A stretch of DNA of 64,000 nucleotides from Solanum dulcamara (Eukaryota; Streptophyta; Magnoliopsida; Solanales; Solanaceae): NCBI RefSeq assembly GCF_947179165.1, contig NC_077237.1:60557523-60621522 (forward strand). Reading direction: 5' to 3'. Below, one piece after another: positions 11,668 through 24,296 of this stretch. The notes below the pieces were generated by a model, which saw only the letters and a program-made list of their open reading frames with translations, was not told the origin of the DNA and made no database searches. Position numbers and translations under genes: made by a program. Within the stretch, counting starts at the first letter, position 1; each line of letters begins with the position of its first letter.

Positions 11668-14600
11668 TGTTACACCCCACATCTTTGAACTCGGAAGGTC
11701 CCTTAAGTTACTTAGAAGCTAGTATGTGAGCCACTTAAGTTATGACCCTATTAATCAACTCTAAGGAAAGAGAATTGTGATACCTCATGAGAAGGAAGGT
11801 TGGAAATAGAGTTATACGAATCTGGAACGAGTTGGAGGCTAAGGAATCGAGTTACCTATGTAAGCTACTAACTTGGAAGTCTTACATACTTAAGCTATTG
11901 GAGTACGTACCAAGCTTGCAAAGCATGGATTACATAGGCTCTTAAAATGAGACGAGATTACGAACCCACGAGATGAAATGAGGAAGCCAATAAGAGAGTG
12001 ATACGTGGTAGCACCTCAAGCAAGGAGGTGACCCACCTGCTTGCTTGGGGGTGGGGGTGGACCCCACTACCACGTGGTAGCCCCTAAGTGGTTGTATAGT
12101 TAGGTGGTCCAATAAGGGTTGGACACGTGTCACCCTTAGAGGATGACACATGTTACCTCCTAAGACAACCTTTCTATGTATGTATTATGACTAATTACTT
12201 CATTACATATCAAAAAATCAGCCAAGAACTTAGAAAAAAACGTGAAGAAGAGAAAGGAGAAAGGCAGCCACGTTTTGGAGAAGTTAAGGTAAGTTTCTCA
12301 CTTTTCTTCCATGAATTAATTATCTACGGTGTTCCTCAATTAACTGAAGGTATATATATGTATATTACGATGCCTATGGAACCATATTTTCAGTTCTTCA
12401 CTTGGAAAATTAAGAGAAACTTAAAGAGAACGCTAGGGCATAGACCCATTTTTGGAGGGGACAGTTGTTAGTAATATTGGTATAACTTCTTGTGTATAGC
12501 TTAGTTTTGGGTTATTAAATATGTTTTGGAAGGTTATTTCATAGGTCTATAACTTTTATTTATACTTTCAAATCCATTTTTGCTTTTATATTCGCAAAAT
12601 AGGTGATGAAATGTAGATGAGGTACTGCCCAGATTGGGTTTTGGAAATCCTACACGGACAAATATGAGTATTTTGGTCATATATTTTCATACAAAATTGT
12701 TGTAGGGGTAATTAAAATTTTTTTACGACCTTGATACACATGTATATAACTTTCATTGAGGCCAAAAATCTTGTTTCCTTCAATTACCCCTTCAAAACTA
12801 ACCGACAATATAAGACAGTAGTCTATCCAGAATTCACGTTTTGATAGGTTTGGTGAGTTTTGGCCAATTTTGGGAAAGGTAAAGTTTTTCCTTTAAATTT
12901 GAAGCTTATGGTATTGTTATATGGTGTATTACACCCCTTGTATGCTTCTGAAAGTTTAAAAATGTCGTAGAAATACTCGACGTTCGAAATAAACTAAATT
13001 GGAATTGCTATAGTTAAATTATCGTCGAAGGATAGTGTTGTTCGTGTAAGGTGCTGCTGCAGGGGTGTGATGTGTTGTTACAGGGACTAAATATGTTCTA
13101 ATGTGGGTTAGGGTGCTGTTGGTTGAATCCACATGACCCCTCGTTGCGTATAATGAAAGGCGTTACAAAATAAAGGCTACACGCCTTATTATGCTACCGT
13201 ATTTTTGAATAAGTCATTTGGAGTTTATGTTGAATATTGTTGCTGTGAATTGCTGCAGGTTGTTATTGTTGGTTGGCTGTAGGTATTAGGAACCTAATTA
13301 GAAATTTGGATAGGGCACATTATAGGGGAGGTGCTGCCTAATTTTCTTTAACGCCTTAACAAACTAAAGAATTAGTCGAGGAAGCGACCACATAAATAGA
13401 TTACATTAATACTAAGGTGTAACCTAAGATGTTGGAAAGTAAAAGGGGTTAATATTAATACTACTTTCATGTTGAATAGGTTCGAAGGACGGCGAGGCAA
13501 GAGGGATAAGGAATAATTCAGACAAGGTATGTGAAGCTTTCTCTAGGCATGTTGTTGACATAGTGCGTAAAGCTATCTTCTTTCCTTTTGGCATGTCATA
13601 GCCTTACGTGGTTTGTGGATGAAATGTGGGAATAATTCCACTCCCAGAACTCCAAGTATACCTCCTAATCCCCATCCACTTTTTGATAATAGAACCCCTA
13701 TAAAGATTGAGTATTGCCTGTTAAGGCTTCTACGTGTTAACGAGTAGTTTATGAAAAGCTATTTCTCCTTTTTCTTGATATGTACTTGGCATGAAAATGA
13801 GGTAATGATGCCATGGTTGTTCACCGAGCCCTAGAATGGGACGGGTACGAAATATCCACATAAAGGAAAGTACAGACTATATATAGTTTATTATCTTTCT
13901 TCTTCTGGCATGTCTTAGTTGTAGGTTAAACATGATATGAGTTCCGGGGTAACTCCATTCTTAGCATCTCTTATTTACGTCCGAATATCGGACTTTTATT
14001 ATAACAAATGTACAGGCTCCAAGTCTTACAGACTATATGTTAACAAATGTTTCTGGTTCCATAAGCGATTTGGCTTTACTTTAGTACATGTCTAGGAGCC
14101 CCGAGATTATAATTGATATTGCCCATAATGGCATTTAGAAGTCACTCGATATGACTACACCACTACTCGAGTCCTCCGACAAATTTTAATCTTCTTATAC
14201 GGTCAAGTCTCTAATAATGATTTAAATTGCATATAGTTACTCACTACTCTACTCGTGTATATTGTAACACTTCTTTCCCTGAGTCCCCGGATAGGATATG
14301 TTCTCGTGCACAGTTCACTACATTATTCCCTGAGTCCCTCAATAGAGGGCCAGGATACGTGTATAGATATATGATGCTGTGTTATAATAAGGTGGTGATG
14401 GCACTGGGGCCATGATGGTTTTTATAGAGGTGATTCACTGGACCCCCGAAAAGGCTGGCTATATGATATGATTCGAACATACATGTTTTTGTAATTCACA
14501 AAGTACAGGTATAGGTTTCTGAATTGATATCTTATCCCTTGTTTCTCTATCTCAGATATTCTTCCAGTGTATTATGTTACATTTTACATACTCAGTACAT

Positions 14601-15116
14601 ATGTTGTACTGACCCCCTTTCTCGAGGGGCTGTATTCATGCCTGCAGGTATAAATACAGGTTTTGGAAGTCCGTCAGCTTAGGAATCCATGCAGCTCAGG
14701 TGGAAGAGGCTCTATTGTATCAGGGACTAGTTTTTGATACTGTCCACTGATGTATAAGAATGGTTTTGTCCATTCAGGGGTACGGCGGGGGTCCTGTCCT
14801 GCCATATATTGTCGTTTATATTTTTAGAGGTCTGCAGACATGTATATGTGGGTTGTATATATCAGTTTTGTTCAGCCGGGTCTAGATGATATAATGTACA
14901 TGTTGTTATATTATGGCAGCCTTGTCGGCTTGCGTGCCCTATTATGTTGTGATACAAACAAAAAGGGCTACATGTATATGTAAATGTTATCGCTCAGTGG
15001 GGCTCTGTTACATGATATTGTTTTATTTACAGTTCAATGTTACCACAATTGATAGATATGTGTATGGGGGGTCTAGGTCGAACCCCAGTCGCGACCTACC
15101 GGGTTGGGTCATTACA
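11668..15116 (+). repeat. 5' LTR of the non-autonomous element
   Basis: Begins TGTTACACCCCACATC and ends GGGTCATTACA. It contains, in order, an upstream region with CACGTG-like boxes near 12,120-12,155, a GTAAGT splice-donor-like site at 12,289-12,294 after a purine-rich leader, and conserved hairpins near the 3' end (14,784-14,803 and 14,918-14,930). Compared with the 3' LTR it lacks about 42 bp near 13,997 (present around 19,695-19,737). Short open frames in it have no domain. Confidence 0.9.
14784..14803 (+). other. Conserved LTR hairpin (GGCGGG stem)
   Basis: GGCGGG, an 8-base loop and CCTGCC form a short stem. A better form with a CCCGCC partner arm occurs at 29,282-29,301. Damaged counterparts lie near 20,521 and 37,832. 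Confidence 0.5.
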
Positions 15117-15120
15117 AAAG

Positions 15121-15133
15121 TAGTATCAAAGTA
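15121..15133 (+). promoter_or_regulatory. Primer-binding site remnant
   Basis: TAGTATCAAAGTA just after the 5' LTR resembles TGGTATCAGAGC, the initiator methionine tRNA site, with several mismatches. Confidence 0.55.
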
Positions 15134-15560
15134 GTTCGTCCTTGGATTGTCTGCAGACCGTGTCTAATAGAGTCTTGGTTATTGATGTGTTGCGCGCCAT
15201 ATCTATAAATAGGAAGATATAGGACATTTAGGATGTTACTTTTGTTCTACATCTGAGATCGTACTTTAGATCCGAGTCATAGGAAAAATTCCTTATACTA
15301 ACCTTGAATCTTAACAGAAGGACGACCCCAACAGAAGGAAGTAATTGATGACATGGAAAGTTATGGAGTATGCAGGTAAGTAAAGTAAAGCCATGGAAGA
15401 TATCCATCAGGTAAGGTATTGAAATATAAAGTTGAAACCTGAAAGGAAAGCAGACAGAAAGTGCAACAGATGCAGTTTGAAGTTGGACATATGAGGTAAG
15501 TCTAGTATTTTTATATTATTGTTGACGTTGAAAGCCCTGTGCGGATGTGATATGATATGA

Positions 15561-15586
15561 ATATATATATATATATATATATATAT
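15561..15586. repeat. AT dinucleotide microsatellite
   Basis: Thirteen uninterrupted AT units in the interior of the non-autonomous element. Confidence 0.95.
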
Positions 15587-17330
15587 GTGTTGGCCCTATG
15601 AGGCATTGTTGGTATTTTCTGCGTGCAGGTTGTGGGATAGTAAGAAGTGTAGAGGAAACTCTGCCAAAATTTTCCCAGAACGGGGAAAAGGTATCCTTCA
15701 GGTTGCCGATAAGGGGCACCCTTTTCACTTGAAAAATATTATGTTGGAGGAACAAAAGATTATTTAAGTAGAAAGTTCAGACCAGGGTATTTCCAGCCGT
15801 ATTTATACTATAGGAATCTAAACAGAGGGCTCAGGGTTAATGATAAGATGTCCCGCGAATAATTCACTCTTTTTGGAAAAAAATACCAAGCCCTCAACTC
15901 CTATTGTAAATTAGATGAGTTGTTCGTAACTCGAAGATAAACTCAGAATGAGACCAGAAGGGTCAAGTATTAAAATGAGCACTATGATGTTTCAGAGATT
16001 CTGGGTTCTTTCACTAATGGTTGAACAATGATTTGTGATAACAATTTATAGTTCTCCACCGACTAATTACGAAAAGAACTCCTAACGGAAGTATCTCAGG
16101 GAGATGTCAGGGACGAATACGAATTAAAAAGGGGATATGTAAGTATGAATTGAACAGTATGATACGAGTATGCAGGGACAATGTGGAACCACTAGTAAGA
16201 CACATTTAGTACGTGTTGACTATGTTAAAGGCCTGTGTTGAGAACGTAGTAAGAGCATGGGGCTTAAGATTAAAAAAAATGAAAAATGACGCGTGTACAC
16301 AACGTCGCCCCAAAAATGGTGGAATCCTTAAGGGACGAGGATGGAAAACTTAAGGAATAAATGGCACAACTCCTATTCTCCCCAAGAAGCACAGGATATA
16401 GGTTGGGATAAAGCTACTACTCCAAGAAAACCTTATCGTCGGAATATTAGCACTGCCTAATTGGAATTGGAACGACTACAAGTACAAACAAAGGAAAGTA
16501 TGAGTACCCTCTAAAGAGGGGAAGTTAATGAGAAAATGGAAAAAGTAAGATGAGGGCAATCGATATGGAAATATATTTAAGATGGACATCTAAACATAAA
16601 CAAGATATCTTACCGAACCAAGTTAGAAAAGTTCGGAAGCTACCAATAATTGGATGGTAGCCAGAATGCTACATAAGGCAGCGTTAAGAAGTTTTTGATG
16701 AGACCCTGACTGACATAACACTAGAAGGCAGCTGCGGATAAAAACAAAAAAGTGTAACTATGAAAGGATATCAACCAACTTAAAAGACATTAGGAAGGAT
16801 AATGACAGCATGCTAGACCAAAAGCCAAAATGTTGGTTATAGAGGTAGTCGCAAATGATGTTGCGATAGATAAATCACCAAAGAAAAAGGAATAGAAAGC
16901 CTTCTGTGGTAGAAAATAAGGAGAACATAAAGTGAATAGAGGATAGTGGAGTTAAAGGTCTATGCCGGTACTGGATGCAAGATAACAGACGAAAGGACAG
17001 GGCGAAACATAAAGACTCGCGAGATAACGCTGAGGTAAATCTTAGGCTAGATCGAGTGCCCGCACATCGTGGAAAGGATTACAACGAAACGCGACATGAA
17101 GACTTCCCAGGAAGGTCACCCCAGCACGCTTAACTTCAAAATTCTGATGGAACTTAATGTGCTAGTGCTGGTATGATCACATGAGATGGAAGAATCGGAA
17201 CTAGCGGCGGAGGAAATATGTTAATAATATAGATGGGAATGTATGTGATAGCATAAAGGAAAGAAACCCCTCTATAATTTATATAAAATCTTAAAGGAAG
17301 TTGCATTTAACATTCGGGGACGAATGTTCT

Positions 17331-17343
17331 AAAGGGGGAAGGA
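17331..17343 (+). promoter_or_regulatory. Polypurine tract
   Basis: AAAGGGGGAAGGA lies immediately before the 3' LTR start TGTTACACCCC. It is the expected primer for plus-strand DNA synthesis. Confidence 0.85.
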
Positions 17344-20300
17344 TGTTACACCCCACATCTTTGAACTTGGAAGGTCCCTTAAGTTACTTAGAAGCTAGTA
17401 TGTGAGCCACTTAAGTTACGACCCTATTAAACAACTCTAAGGAAAGGGGATTATGATACCTCGTGAGAAGGAAGGTTGGAAATAGAGTTATATGAATCCG
17501 GAAAGAGTTGGAGGCTAAGGAATCGAGTTACCTATGTAAGCTACTAACTTGGAAGTCTTACATACTTGAGCTATTGGAGTACGTACAAGTCTTGCAAAGC
17601 ATGAATTACATAGGCTCTTAAAATGAGACGAGATTAAGAACCCACGGGCAAGGGAAGAAGATGAAATGAGGAAGCTAATAAGAGAGTGACATGTGGAAGC
17701 AACTCAAGCAAGAAGGTGACCCACCTACTTGCTTGGGGGTGGGGGTGGACCGCACTGCCATGTGGCAGCCCCTAAGTGGTTGCATAGTTAGGTGGTCCAA
17801 TAAGGGATGGACACGTGTCACCCTTAGAGGATGACACGTGTCACCTCCTAAGCCAACCTATATATGTATGTATTATGACTAAGTACTTCATTACTTATCC
17901 AAAAATCAGCCAAGAACTTAGAAAAAAAACGTGAAGAAGAGAAAGGAGAAAGGTAGCCATGTTTTGGAGAAGTTAAGGTAAGTTTCTCACTTTTCTTCCA
18001 TGAATTAATTATCTACGGTGTTCCTCAATTACGTGGAGGTGTATATATGTATATTACGATGCCTACGGAACCATATTTTCAGTTCTTCACTTGGAAAATT
18101 AAGAGAAACTTAAAGAGAAAACGCTAGGGCATAGACCCATTTTTGGAGGGGACAGTTGTTAGTAATATTGGTATAACTTCTTGTGTATAGCTTAGTTTCG
18201 AGAGATTCAATATGTTTTGGAAAGTTATTTCATAGGTATATAACTTTTATTAATACTTTCAAATCCATTTTTTCTTTTATCTTCGCAAAAACGGGTGATA
18301 AAATGTAGAGGAGGTACTGCCCAGATTGGGTTTTGGAAATCCTACACGGACAGCTGGGAGTATTTTGGTCATATATTTTCATACAAAATTGCTGTAGGGG
18401 TAATTAAAAAAAAATTTGACCTTCATACACATGTCTATAAATTTCATTGAGGCCACAAATCTTGTTTGCTTCAATTACCCCTTCGAAACTAAGCGACAAT
18501 ACAAGACAGTAGGTTGTCCAGAATTCACGTTTTGATAGGTTTGGCGAGTTTTGGCCATTTTTGGGAAAGGTAAGGTTTTTCCTTTCAATTTGAAGCTCAT
18601 GGTGTTGTTATATAGTGTATTACACCCCTTGTATACTACTAAAAGTTTAAAAATTTCATAGAAATGCTCGATGTTCGAAATAAACTAAATTGGAATTGCT
18701 ATAGTTAAATTGTCGTCGAAGGATAGTGTTGTTCATGTGAGGTGCTACTGCAGGGGTGTGATGTGTTGTTGTAGGGACAAAATATGTTCTAATGTGGGTT
18801 AGGGTGTTGCTGGTTGAATCCACACGACCCCTCGTTGCGTATAATGAAAGGCGTTACAAAATAAAGGCTAGACTCCCTATTGTGCTACCGTATTTTCGAA
18901 TAAGTTGTTTGGAGTTTATGTTGTATATTGTTGGTGTGAATTGCTTCAGGTTGTTGTGGTTGGTTGGATGTAGGTCTTAGGGACCTAATTAGAAATTTGG
19001 ATAGGGCACATTATAGCGGAGGTGCTGCCTAATTTTCTTTAACGCCTTAACAAACTAAAGAATTAGTCGAGAAAACGACTACAGAAATAGATTACATTAA
19101 TACTAAGGTGTAACCTAAGATGTTGGAAAGTAAAAGGGGTTGATATTAATACTACTTTCATGTTGAATAGGTTAAAAAGACGGCGAGTCAAGAAGGATAA
19201 GGAATAATTCAGACAAGGTATGTGAAGCTTTCTCTTGGCATGTTGTTGACATAGTGCGTAAAGCTATCTTTCTTTCCTTTTGGCATGTCATAGACTTAGG
19301 TGGTTTGTGTATGAAATGTGGGAATAATTCAACTCCCAGAAATCCAAGTATGCCTCCTAATCCCCATCCACTGTTTGATAATAGAACCCCTATAAAGATT
19401 GAGTATTGCCTGTTAAGGCTTCTACGTGTTAAAGAGTAGTTTATCAAAAGCTATCTCTCCTTTCTATTGATATGTACTTGGAATGAAAATGAGGTTATGA
19501 TGCCATGGTTATTCACCGATCCCTAGAATGGGATGGGTACGAAATATCCACATAAAGGAAAGTACAGACTATATATAGTTTATTATCTTTCTTCTTCTGG
19601 CATATCTTAGTTGTAGGTTAAACATGATATGAGTTCCGGGGTAACTCCATTCTTAGCATCTCTTATTTACGTCTGAATATCGGACTTTTATTATAATTGA
19701 ACTATTTCCCTGAAAACTTCTCTATGCTAAAGAGATAACAAATGTACAGGCTCCAAGTCTTACAGACTATATGTTAACAAATGTTTCTGGTTCCTTAAGC
19801 GATTTGGCTTTACTTTAGTACATGTCTAGGAGCCCCAAGATTATAATTGATATTGCCCATAATGGCATTTAGAAGTCACTCGAGATGACTACACCACTAC
19901 TCGAGTCCTCCAACAAAATTTTAATCTTCTTATACGGTCAAGTCTCTAATAATGATTTAAATTACATATAGTTACTCACTACTCTACTCGTGTATATTAT
20001 AACACTTCTTTCCCTAAGTCACGGGCCAGGATATGTTCTCGTGCACAATCACTGCATTATTCCCTGAGTCCCTCAATAGAAGGCCAAGATACGTGTATAG
20101 ATATATGATGTTGTGTTGTAATAAGGTGGTGATGGCACTGGGGCCATGATGGTTTTACAAAGGTGATTCACCGGACCCCCGAAAGAGCCGGCTATATGAT
20201 ATGATTCGAACATGCATGTTTTTGTAATTCACAAAGTACAGGTACAGGTTTCTGAATTGATATCTTATCCCCTTTTTCTCTATCTCAGATATTCTTCCAG

Positions 20301-20849
20301 TGTATTATGTTACATTTTACATACTCAGTACATCTGTCGTATTGACCCCCTTTCTCAGGGGGCTGTGTTCATGCCCGCAGGTACAAATACAGGTTTTGGG
20401 AGTCTGTCAGCTTAGGATTCCATACAACTCTGCTGGAAGAGGCTCCATTGTATCGGGGCCTAGTTTTTGATACTGTCCACTGATGTATAAGAATGATTTT
20501 GTCTATTCAGGGGTACAACAGGGGCCCTATCCTGCCATATATTGTCGTTTATATTTTTAGAGGTCTGTAGATATGTATATGTGGGTTGTATATGTTAGTT
20601 TAATTCAGCTGGGTCTATATGATATACTGTACATGTTGTTATGTTATGGCAGCCTTGTCGGCTTGCGTGCCCTATCATGTTGTGATACAAATAAAAAGGG
20701 CTACAAGTATATGTAAATATTATTGCCTAGTGGAGCTCTGTTACATGATATTATTTTATTTAGAGTTCAATGTGACCACAGCTGATAGATATGTGTACGA
20801 GGGGTCCAGGTCGGACCCCAGTCATGACTTATGGGGTTGGTTCATGACA
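17344..20849 (+). repeat. 3' LTR of the non-autonomous element
   Basis: Matches the 5' LTR over its whole length with scattered substitutions, roughly one in twenty where compared. The promoter region is better kept here: ACACGTGTCA boxes at 17,811-17,820 and 17,834-17,843, a TATATATG box near 17,869-17,876 and a GTAAGT site at 17,978-17,983. It ends TTCATGACA. Confidence 0.9.
17811..17843 (+). promoter_or_regulatory. Paired G-box palindromes in the LTR promoter region
   Basis: Two copies of ACACGTGTCA whose starts are 23 bp apart, about 30 bp upstream of a TATA-like box. The same pair is seen at 26,661-26,695 in a solo LTR and, more damaged, near 12,121-12,155 and 35,278-35,310. CACGTG is the core bound by plant bZIP and bHLH factors (general knowledge). 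Use as a promoter is inferred. Confidence 0.55.
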
Positions 20850-20854
20850 AATTG
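20850..20854. repeat. Target-site duplication of the LTR element, right
   Basis: AATTG, partner of GATTG at 11,663-11,667. Confidence 0.8.
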
Positions 20855-23760
20855 TCACAGGAGAAGAAAAGTTGATCAATGAGAAGGCCCTCCAATGTGT
20901 TTCTAAGATAATCACTGATGAAAAAAATAAGTCCCTACACTCTTTACCTACCATAGATGAATTGAAGAAGGTAGTTTTCTCCATGATTCCTACCTCTGCT
21001 GCAGGTCTAGATGGCATGAGTGGTAATTTCTTCCACACATGCTGGGATATTATCAGTGAGGATCTTCTGAACTTGGTCCGTTATTTCTTTAATGGTCACT
21101 GTATTCCCAAATTCATATCCTATACCTATTTGGTTCTACTCCCAAAAGTGGACCATCCTAACAAACTTTCAGAATATAAACCCATATCCCTTAGTAACTT
21201 CACTAGTAAAGTTATCTCCAAATTGTTATGCCTCAAACTTTCCCCCATTCTGCCCCAGCTAATTGTTATGCCTCAAACTTGCCCCCATTCTGCCCCAGCT
21301 AATTTCTAAAAATTAGTCTGGCTTTGTCAAAGGTAGAAGTATATCTGAGAATATTCTGTTGGCACAAGAGATCAAACACAGCATCAACAAACCAAAGATT
21401 AGAGACAATGTATTGATCAAACTAGATATGGCCAAGGCTTATGACAGGGTATCTTGGTCCTTTATTTGTTTAGTCATGAGAAGGATGGGCTTTAGAGAGA
21501 TGTTCATTGATATGGTGTGGAGAACTATGTCTAACAATTGGTATTCTGTCATAATCAATGGAACAAGGCATGGTTTCTTCTACTCTACAAAGGGACATAA
21601 ATAGGGAGACCCCCTTTTCCCAGCTATTTTCATTATTGGTGCAGAAGTGTTTTCTAGGATGTTGAATAATCTCCATCATCATTATTTATACACTGTATTT
21701 CATATGGTGAGAAATGGTCCTCAAATTAATCATTTAAGTTTTGCTGATGATATATGATTATCTTTACCTCCACTTGCAAGTATTCATTGAAGCTTATCAT
21801 TAAGACATTGTAGGCCTATGAGACTACCTCAGGACAACTTATTAACAAGAAAAAGAGTCAATTTATGTTCCCTGTTAATACTACTAATAATGTGACAGAG
21901 TTAATATAATAAAAAGTTTCAAATATACTACTGGACCTATCACTTATCTTGGGTGTCCTCTCTATATAGGAACAGAATAGATCATATACTTTACTAGTAT
22001 GGTCTCCAAGGTGATAAATAGGATCAGGGGCTGGCAGAATAAAATGCTCAACAATGGAGGAAGGGTCACATTGATAAAATTAGTTCTACAATCCCTCCCT
22101 CTCAATTTATTATATGCAATTACTCCCACTACTACCACCATAAAGCAGATTAAGAGTCTTATTTTTGACTTCTTCTAGGGATGGAACAAAGAAAGAAGAA
22201 AGTACCATTGGACTTCTTGGGACACCCTTAGTTTTCCCAATTAGGAGGGGGTATTGGAGTTAGAAACCTCGATAATGTGTGCTTATCCGTTCAATATAAG
22301 CGATGGTGGAATTTCAGGTCTAAAAGGACCCTATGGGGAGATTTGCTTAAAGCTAAATATTGACAAAAACCCCACCCTGTTACTAAGAAATAGGAAACTT
22401 GGCACTCTCTTATGTGGAATCATATGATGGTCAACAGAATCAATATTGAGCACCATATCAGGTGGTCAATCAACTCTGAAGACTATAGTTTTGGGTGGGA
22501 CAACTAGATAGGGGAAGGTCCACTAGCTTACAACAATGCGTACCTTCCAAGATTGAATAACTCCACAGTATCCTAATTTTCATAAAATGGGGTGTGGAAT
22601 GTGGAGAAGGTTAGACAACATGCTCCCCAACAGCTAGTGAGCAAAATCCTTAGTACTAGGTGTAGATACCATCCAGGTAAAAAAGACAAGGATCACTGGA
22701 CCCCTAATTCTCATGGAAATTTCACTTGTGCCTCAGCTTGGGAGCTTGTAAGGAAGAAAAAATCAAGAACTGTAACTGATAGCAGCATATGGAACAAAAT
22801 ATCCCTTTTAAGGTCTCTTTTTTAATATGGAGGGCCTTCAGATTCTAGTTGCCTACTAATGATAGGCTTGTATCTTTTGGTCATGATCCAACAACTTTTT
22901 CATATTGCTACAGAGCTGGTATGGATGATATAGAACATATATTTGTGATAGGTCATTTTGCTAGTCACATTTGGAAGCACTTCTCAAGTTATTGGGGGAT
23001 ACAACACAACAATACTCCCTTGAAGAACCTGTATAATAAATGGTGGTTGACTAAGGCTAACGATGAGGTCCATAGGATGCTGCTGCAAGCTACTCCTATA
23101 TTTGTGTATTGGAACCTATGGAAAAATAGGGGTGCTAGGAAATATGGGGTGAAGAAATCTAGTAATACCAGAGTAACTTTCTCTATTATCTCATACTTAT
23201 ATATGCTAGTGATTACAACATATCCTTAGATTCATTGGCCTACCTACTAGAAAGACTTCGTGAATAGGGTAGAGAATTGCAAATATGGCATGAGGGTGGT
23301 TCAGGTTAACTGGTACAAACCCCCACATACCATGGTGAAGCTTAAACACTGATGGGAGTGCTTTAGACAACCCTGAAAAAATTGGAGCATGAGGCATTTT
23401 AATAGATCACAAGGGCAACTTAATCTATGCCTCTACTATACCCTTAGGAGTGGGTTCAAACAACCAAGTAGAGGTGTAGGCTATTGTTTTTGGTATTACT
23501 TGGTGCATTCAACATGGCTATAGCAGGTTCATTCTTGAAACTGATTCAGAACTGGTGGTTACATAGCTTAAGCAGGAAAGCAACTTACATTGGAGCATCA
23601 TTCAACACATCTCAAAACTCCAAGAATTGGTCAGGCTGCTTGATCAATTCCAAAGAAAATATGTGTACAGGGAGGCATATTTTCTAGCAGATATTCTCTC
23701 AAAATACAGCCACAGAATCAATAACACTCACCATTTCTATACTTACCAATAGATAACACA
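20855..23760 (+). pseudogene. LINE ORF2, C-terminal part (reverse transcriptase and RNase H)
   Basis: Resumes ORF2 in frame after the inserted LTR element. The reverse transcriptase shows SAAGLDGMSGNFF near 20,997, YLVLLPKVDHPNKLSEYKPI near 21,129-21,186, SGFVKGRSISENIL near 21,316-21,357, KLDMAKAYDRVSW near 21,418-21,456 and the catalytic FADD at 21,740-21,751. Downstream are the L1 features GGGIGVRNL near 22,243 and a zinc-finger-like segment near 22,880-22,990. An RNase H domain (NTDGSA near 23,346; ETDSELVV near 23,537) ends the protein. The frame is broken by a 40-bp tandem duplication at 21,221-21,300 and by stops, several readable as CAG or TGG turned into TAG. Confidence 0.9.
21221..21300 (+). 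repeat. 40-bp tandem duplication inside LINE reverse transcriptase
   Basis: Units 21,221-21,260 and 21,261-21,300 differ at one base. Because 40 is not a multiple of three it shifts the reading frame between the KLSPILPQL and SGFVKGRS motifs. Confidence 0.93.
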
Positions 23761-24283
23761 AGAAACTAAGGGATATTTTATGTTAGACAAGATGGGATTA
23801 GCAAGCTTAAAAAAAAGGAAACTTAAGAGGAACAAATAACTCCCTTGAATGACTTAGGATACAGGTTCTTTTCTTACTATGTAAGGGGAGAGTCTCCATC
23901 ATTTAATTTTTCCTAGAATTTTTATTTTGAGAGAAGTCCTCTCATAGGTGCACATTCCTAGGATCCTTTATTTATGTGATTTTGTCTTGTAAGGGAGAGT
24001 CTCGCTCATTTAATATTTTCCTAGATATTTCTATCAAGAGGAGTCCTCTCTTTTAGGTGCTTAGTATCTAGGTTTACTTTTTGATAGTATTGGAGATGAG
24101 TTGATTGACCTTAGTAGGTTAGTCGACTCAGAACCACCTAGGATCAAAGGTAAGGTCTACGTAGCCATCCTTTGTACTTTTGTTTATATTACTATCTATG
24201 TTAAGTCTTGGGGTTGTGTGGCTCAACCCCTGACTTCCATGAGGGATAAGATCCTCGAGTTAGGTCTGTTTACCAAAAAAAAT
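23760..24283 (+). other. LINE 3' untranslated region with tandem repeat and A tail
   Basis: Non-coding. Two diverged copies of a roughly 110-bp unit lie at about 23,876-23,970 and 23,987-24,085, each with GTAAGGGGAGAGTCT-like, TCATTTAAT and GAGTCCTCTC blocks. The region ends in eight A bases at 24,275-24,282 followed by the right target duplication. Open frames here are not supported as genes. Confidence 0.72.
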
Positions 24284-24296
24284 ATCTCCTCTCTTA
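24284..24296. repeat. LINE target-site duplication, right copy
   Basis: ATCTCCTCTCTTA, identical to 8,377-8,389. Confidence 0.88.

Larger units (their letters stand above)
15117..17343 (+). other. Interior of the non-autonomous LTR element
   Basis: This 2.2-kb interior has no recognisable gag, protease, reverse transcriptase or integrase in any frame. It opens with a degenerate primer site (TAGTATCAAAGTA, 15,121-15,133). A leader near 15,165-15,235 (AGAGTCTTGG, then GCGCGCCATATCTATAAATA) is also found downstream of the D2 LTR near 57,630-57,690. A 26-bp AT repeat lies at 15,561-15,586. The rest is purine-rich. It ends in a polypurine tract at 17,331-17,343. Confidence 0.75.
11668..20849 (+). 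mobile_element. Non-autonomous Tekay-like LTR retrotransposon (LARD type)
   Basis: A complete 9.2-kb element with two long LTRs (about 3,449 and 3,506 bp), a primer-site remnant, a 2.2-kb interior without gag or pol domains and a polypurine tract. It is flanked by a near-perfect 5-bp duplication and starts TGTTACA and ends TGACA. Ends, leader and polypurine context (GGGGACGAATGTTCTAAAGG) resemble Tekay/Del elements. The lack of pol means it must have used proteins from a relative. It sits in the same orientation as the LINE it interrupts. Confidence 0.88.
8390..24283 (+). mobile_element. L1-type LINE, slightly 5'-truncated, interrupted by an LTR element
   Basis: A non-LTR retrotransposon bounded by exact 13-bp target duplications and ending in a short A run (24,275-24,282). 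Without the inserted LTR element it is about 6.7 kb. It begins just inside ORF1, as expected from incomplete reverse transcription. In order it carries an ORF1 nucleic-acid-binding protein (DUF4283 type with a zinc-knuckle remnant), ORF2 with apurinic-type endonuclease, reverse transcriptase and RNase H, and a 3' untranslated region with a diverged tandem repeat. It lies in the integrase gene of gypsy B in the opposite orientation. Stops and a 40-bp duplication show that it is inactive. Confidence 0.9.

Noticed and set aside
12127..12471. 114-codon open frame in the 5' LTR of the non-autonomous element
   Set aside because: It spans the promoter and leader of the LTR, is disrupted in the sister LTRs and shows no domain.
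15117..17343. Possible hidden gag in the interior of the non-autonomous element
   Set aside because: No gag-domain, zinc-knuckle or protease motifs could be found in any frame. Short frames such as 15,585-15,767 match nothing known to me.
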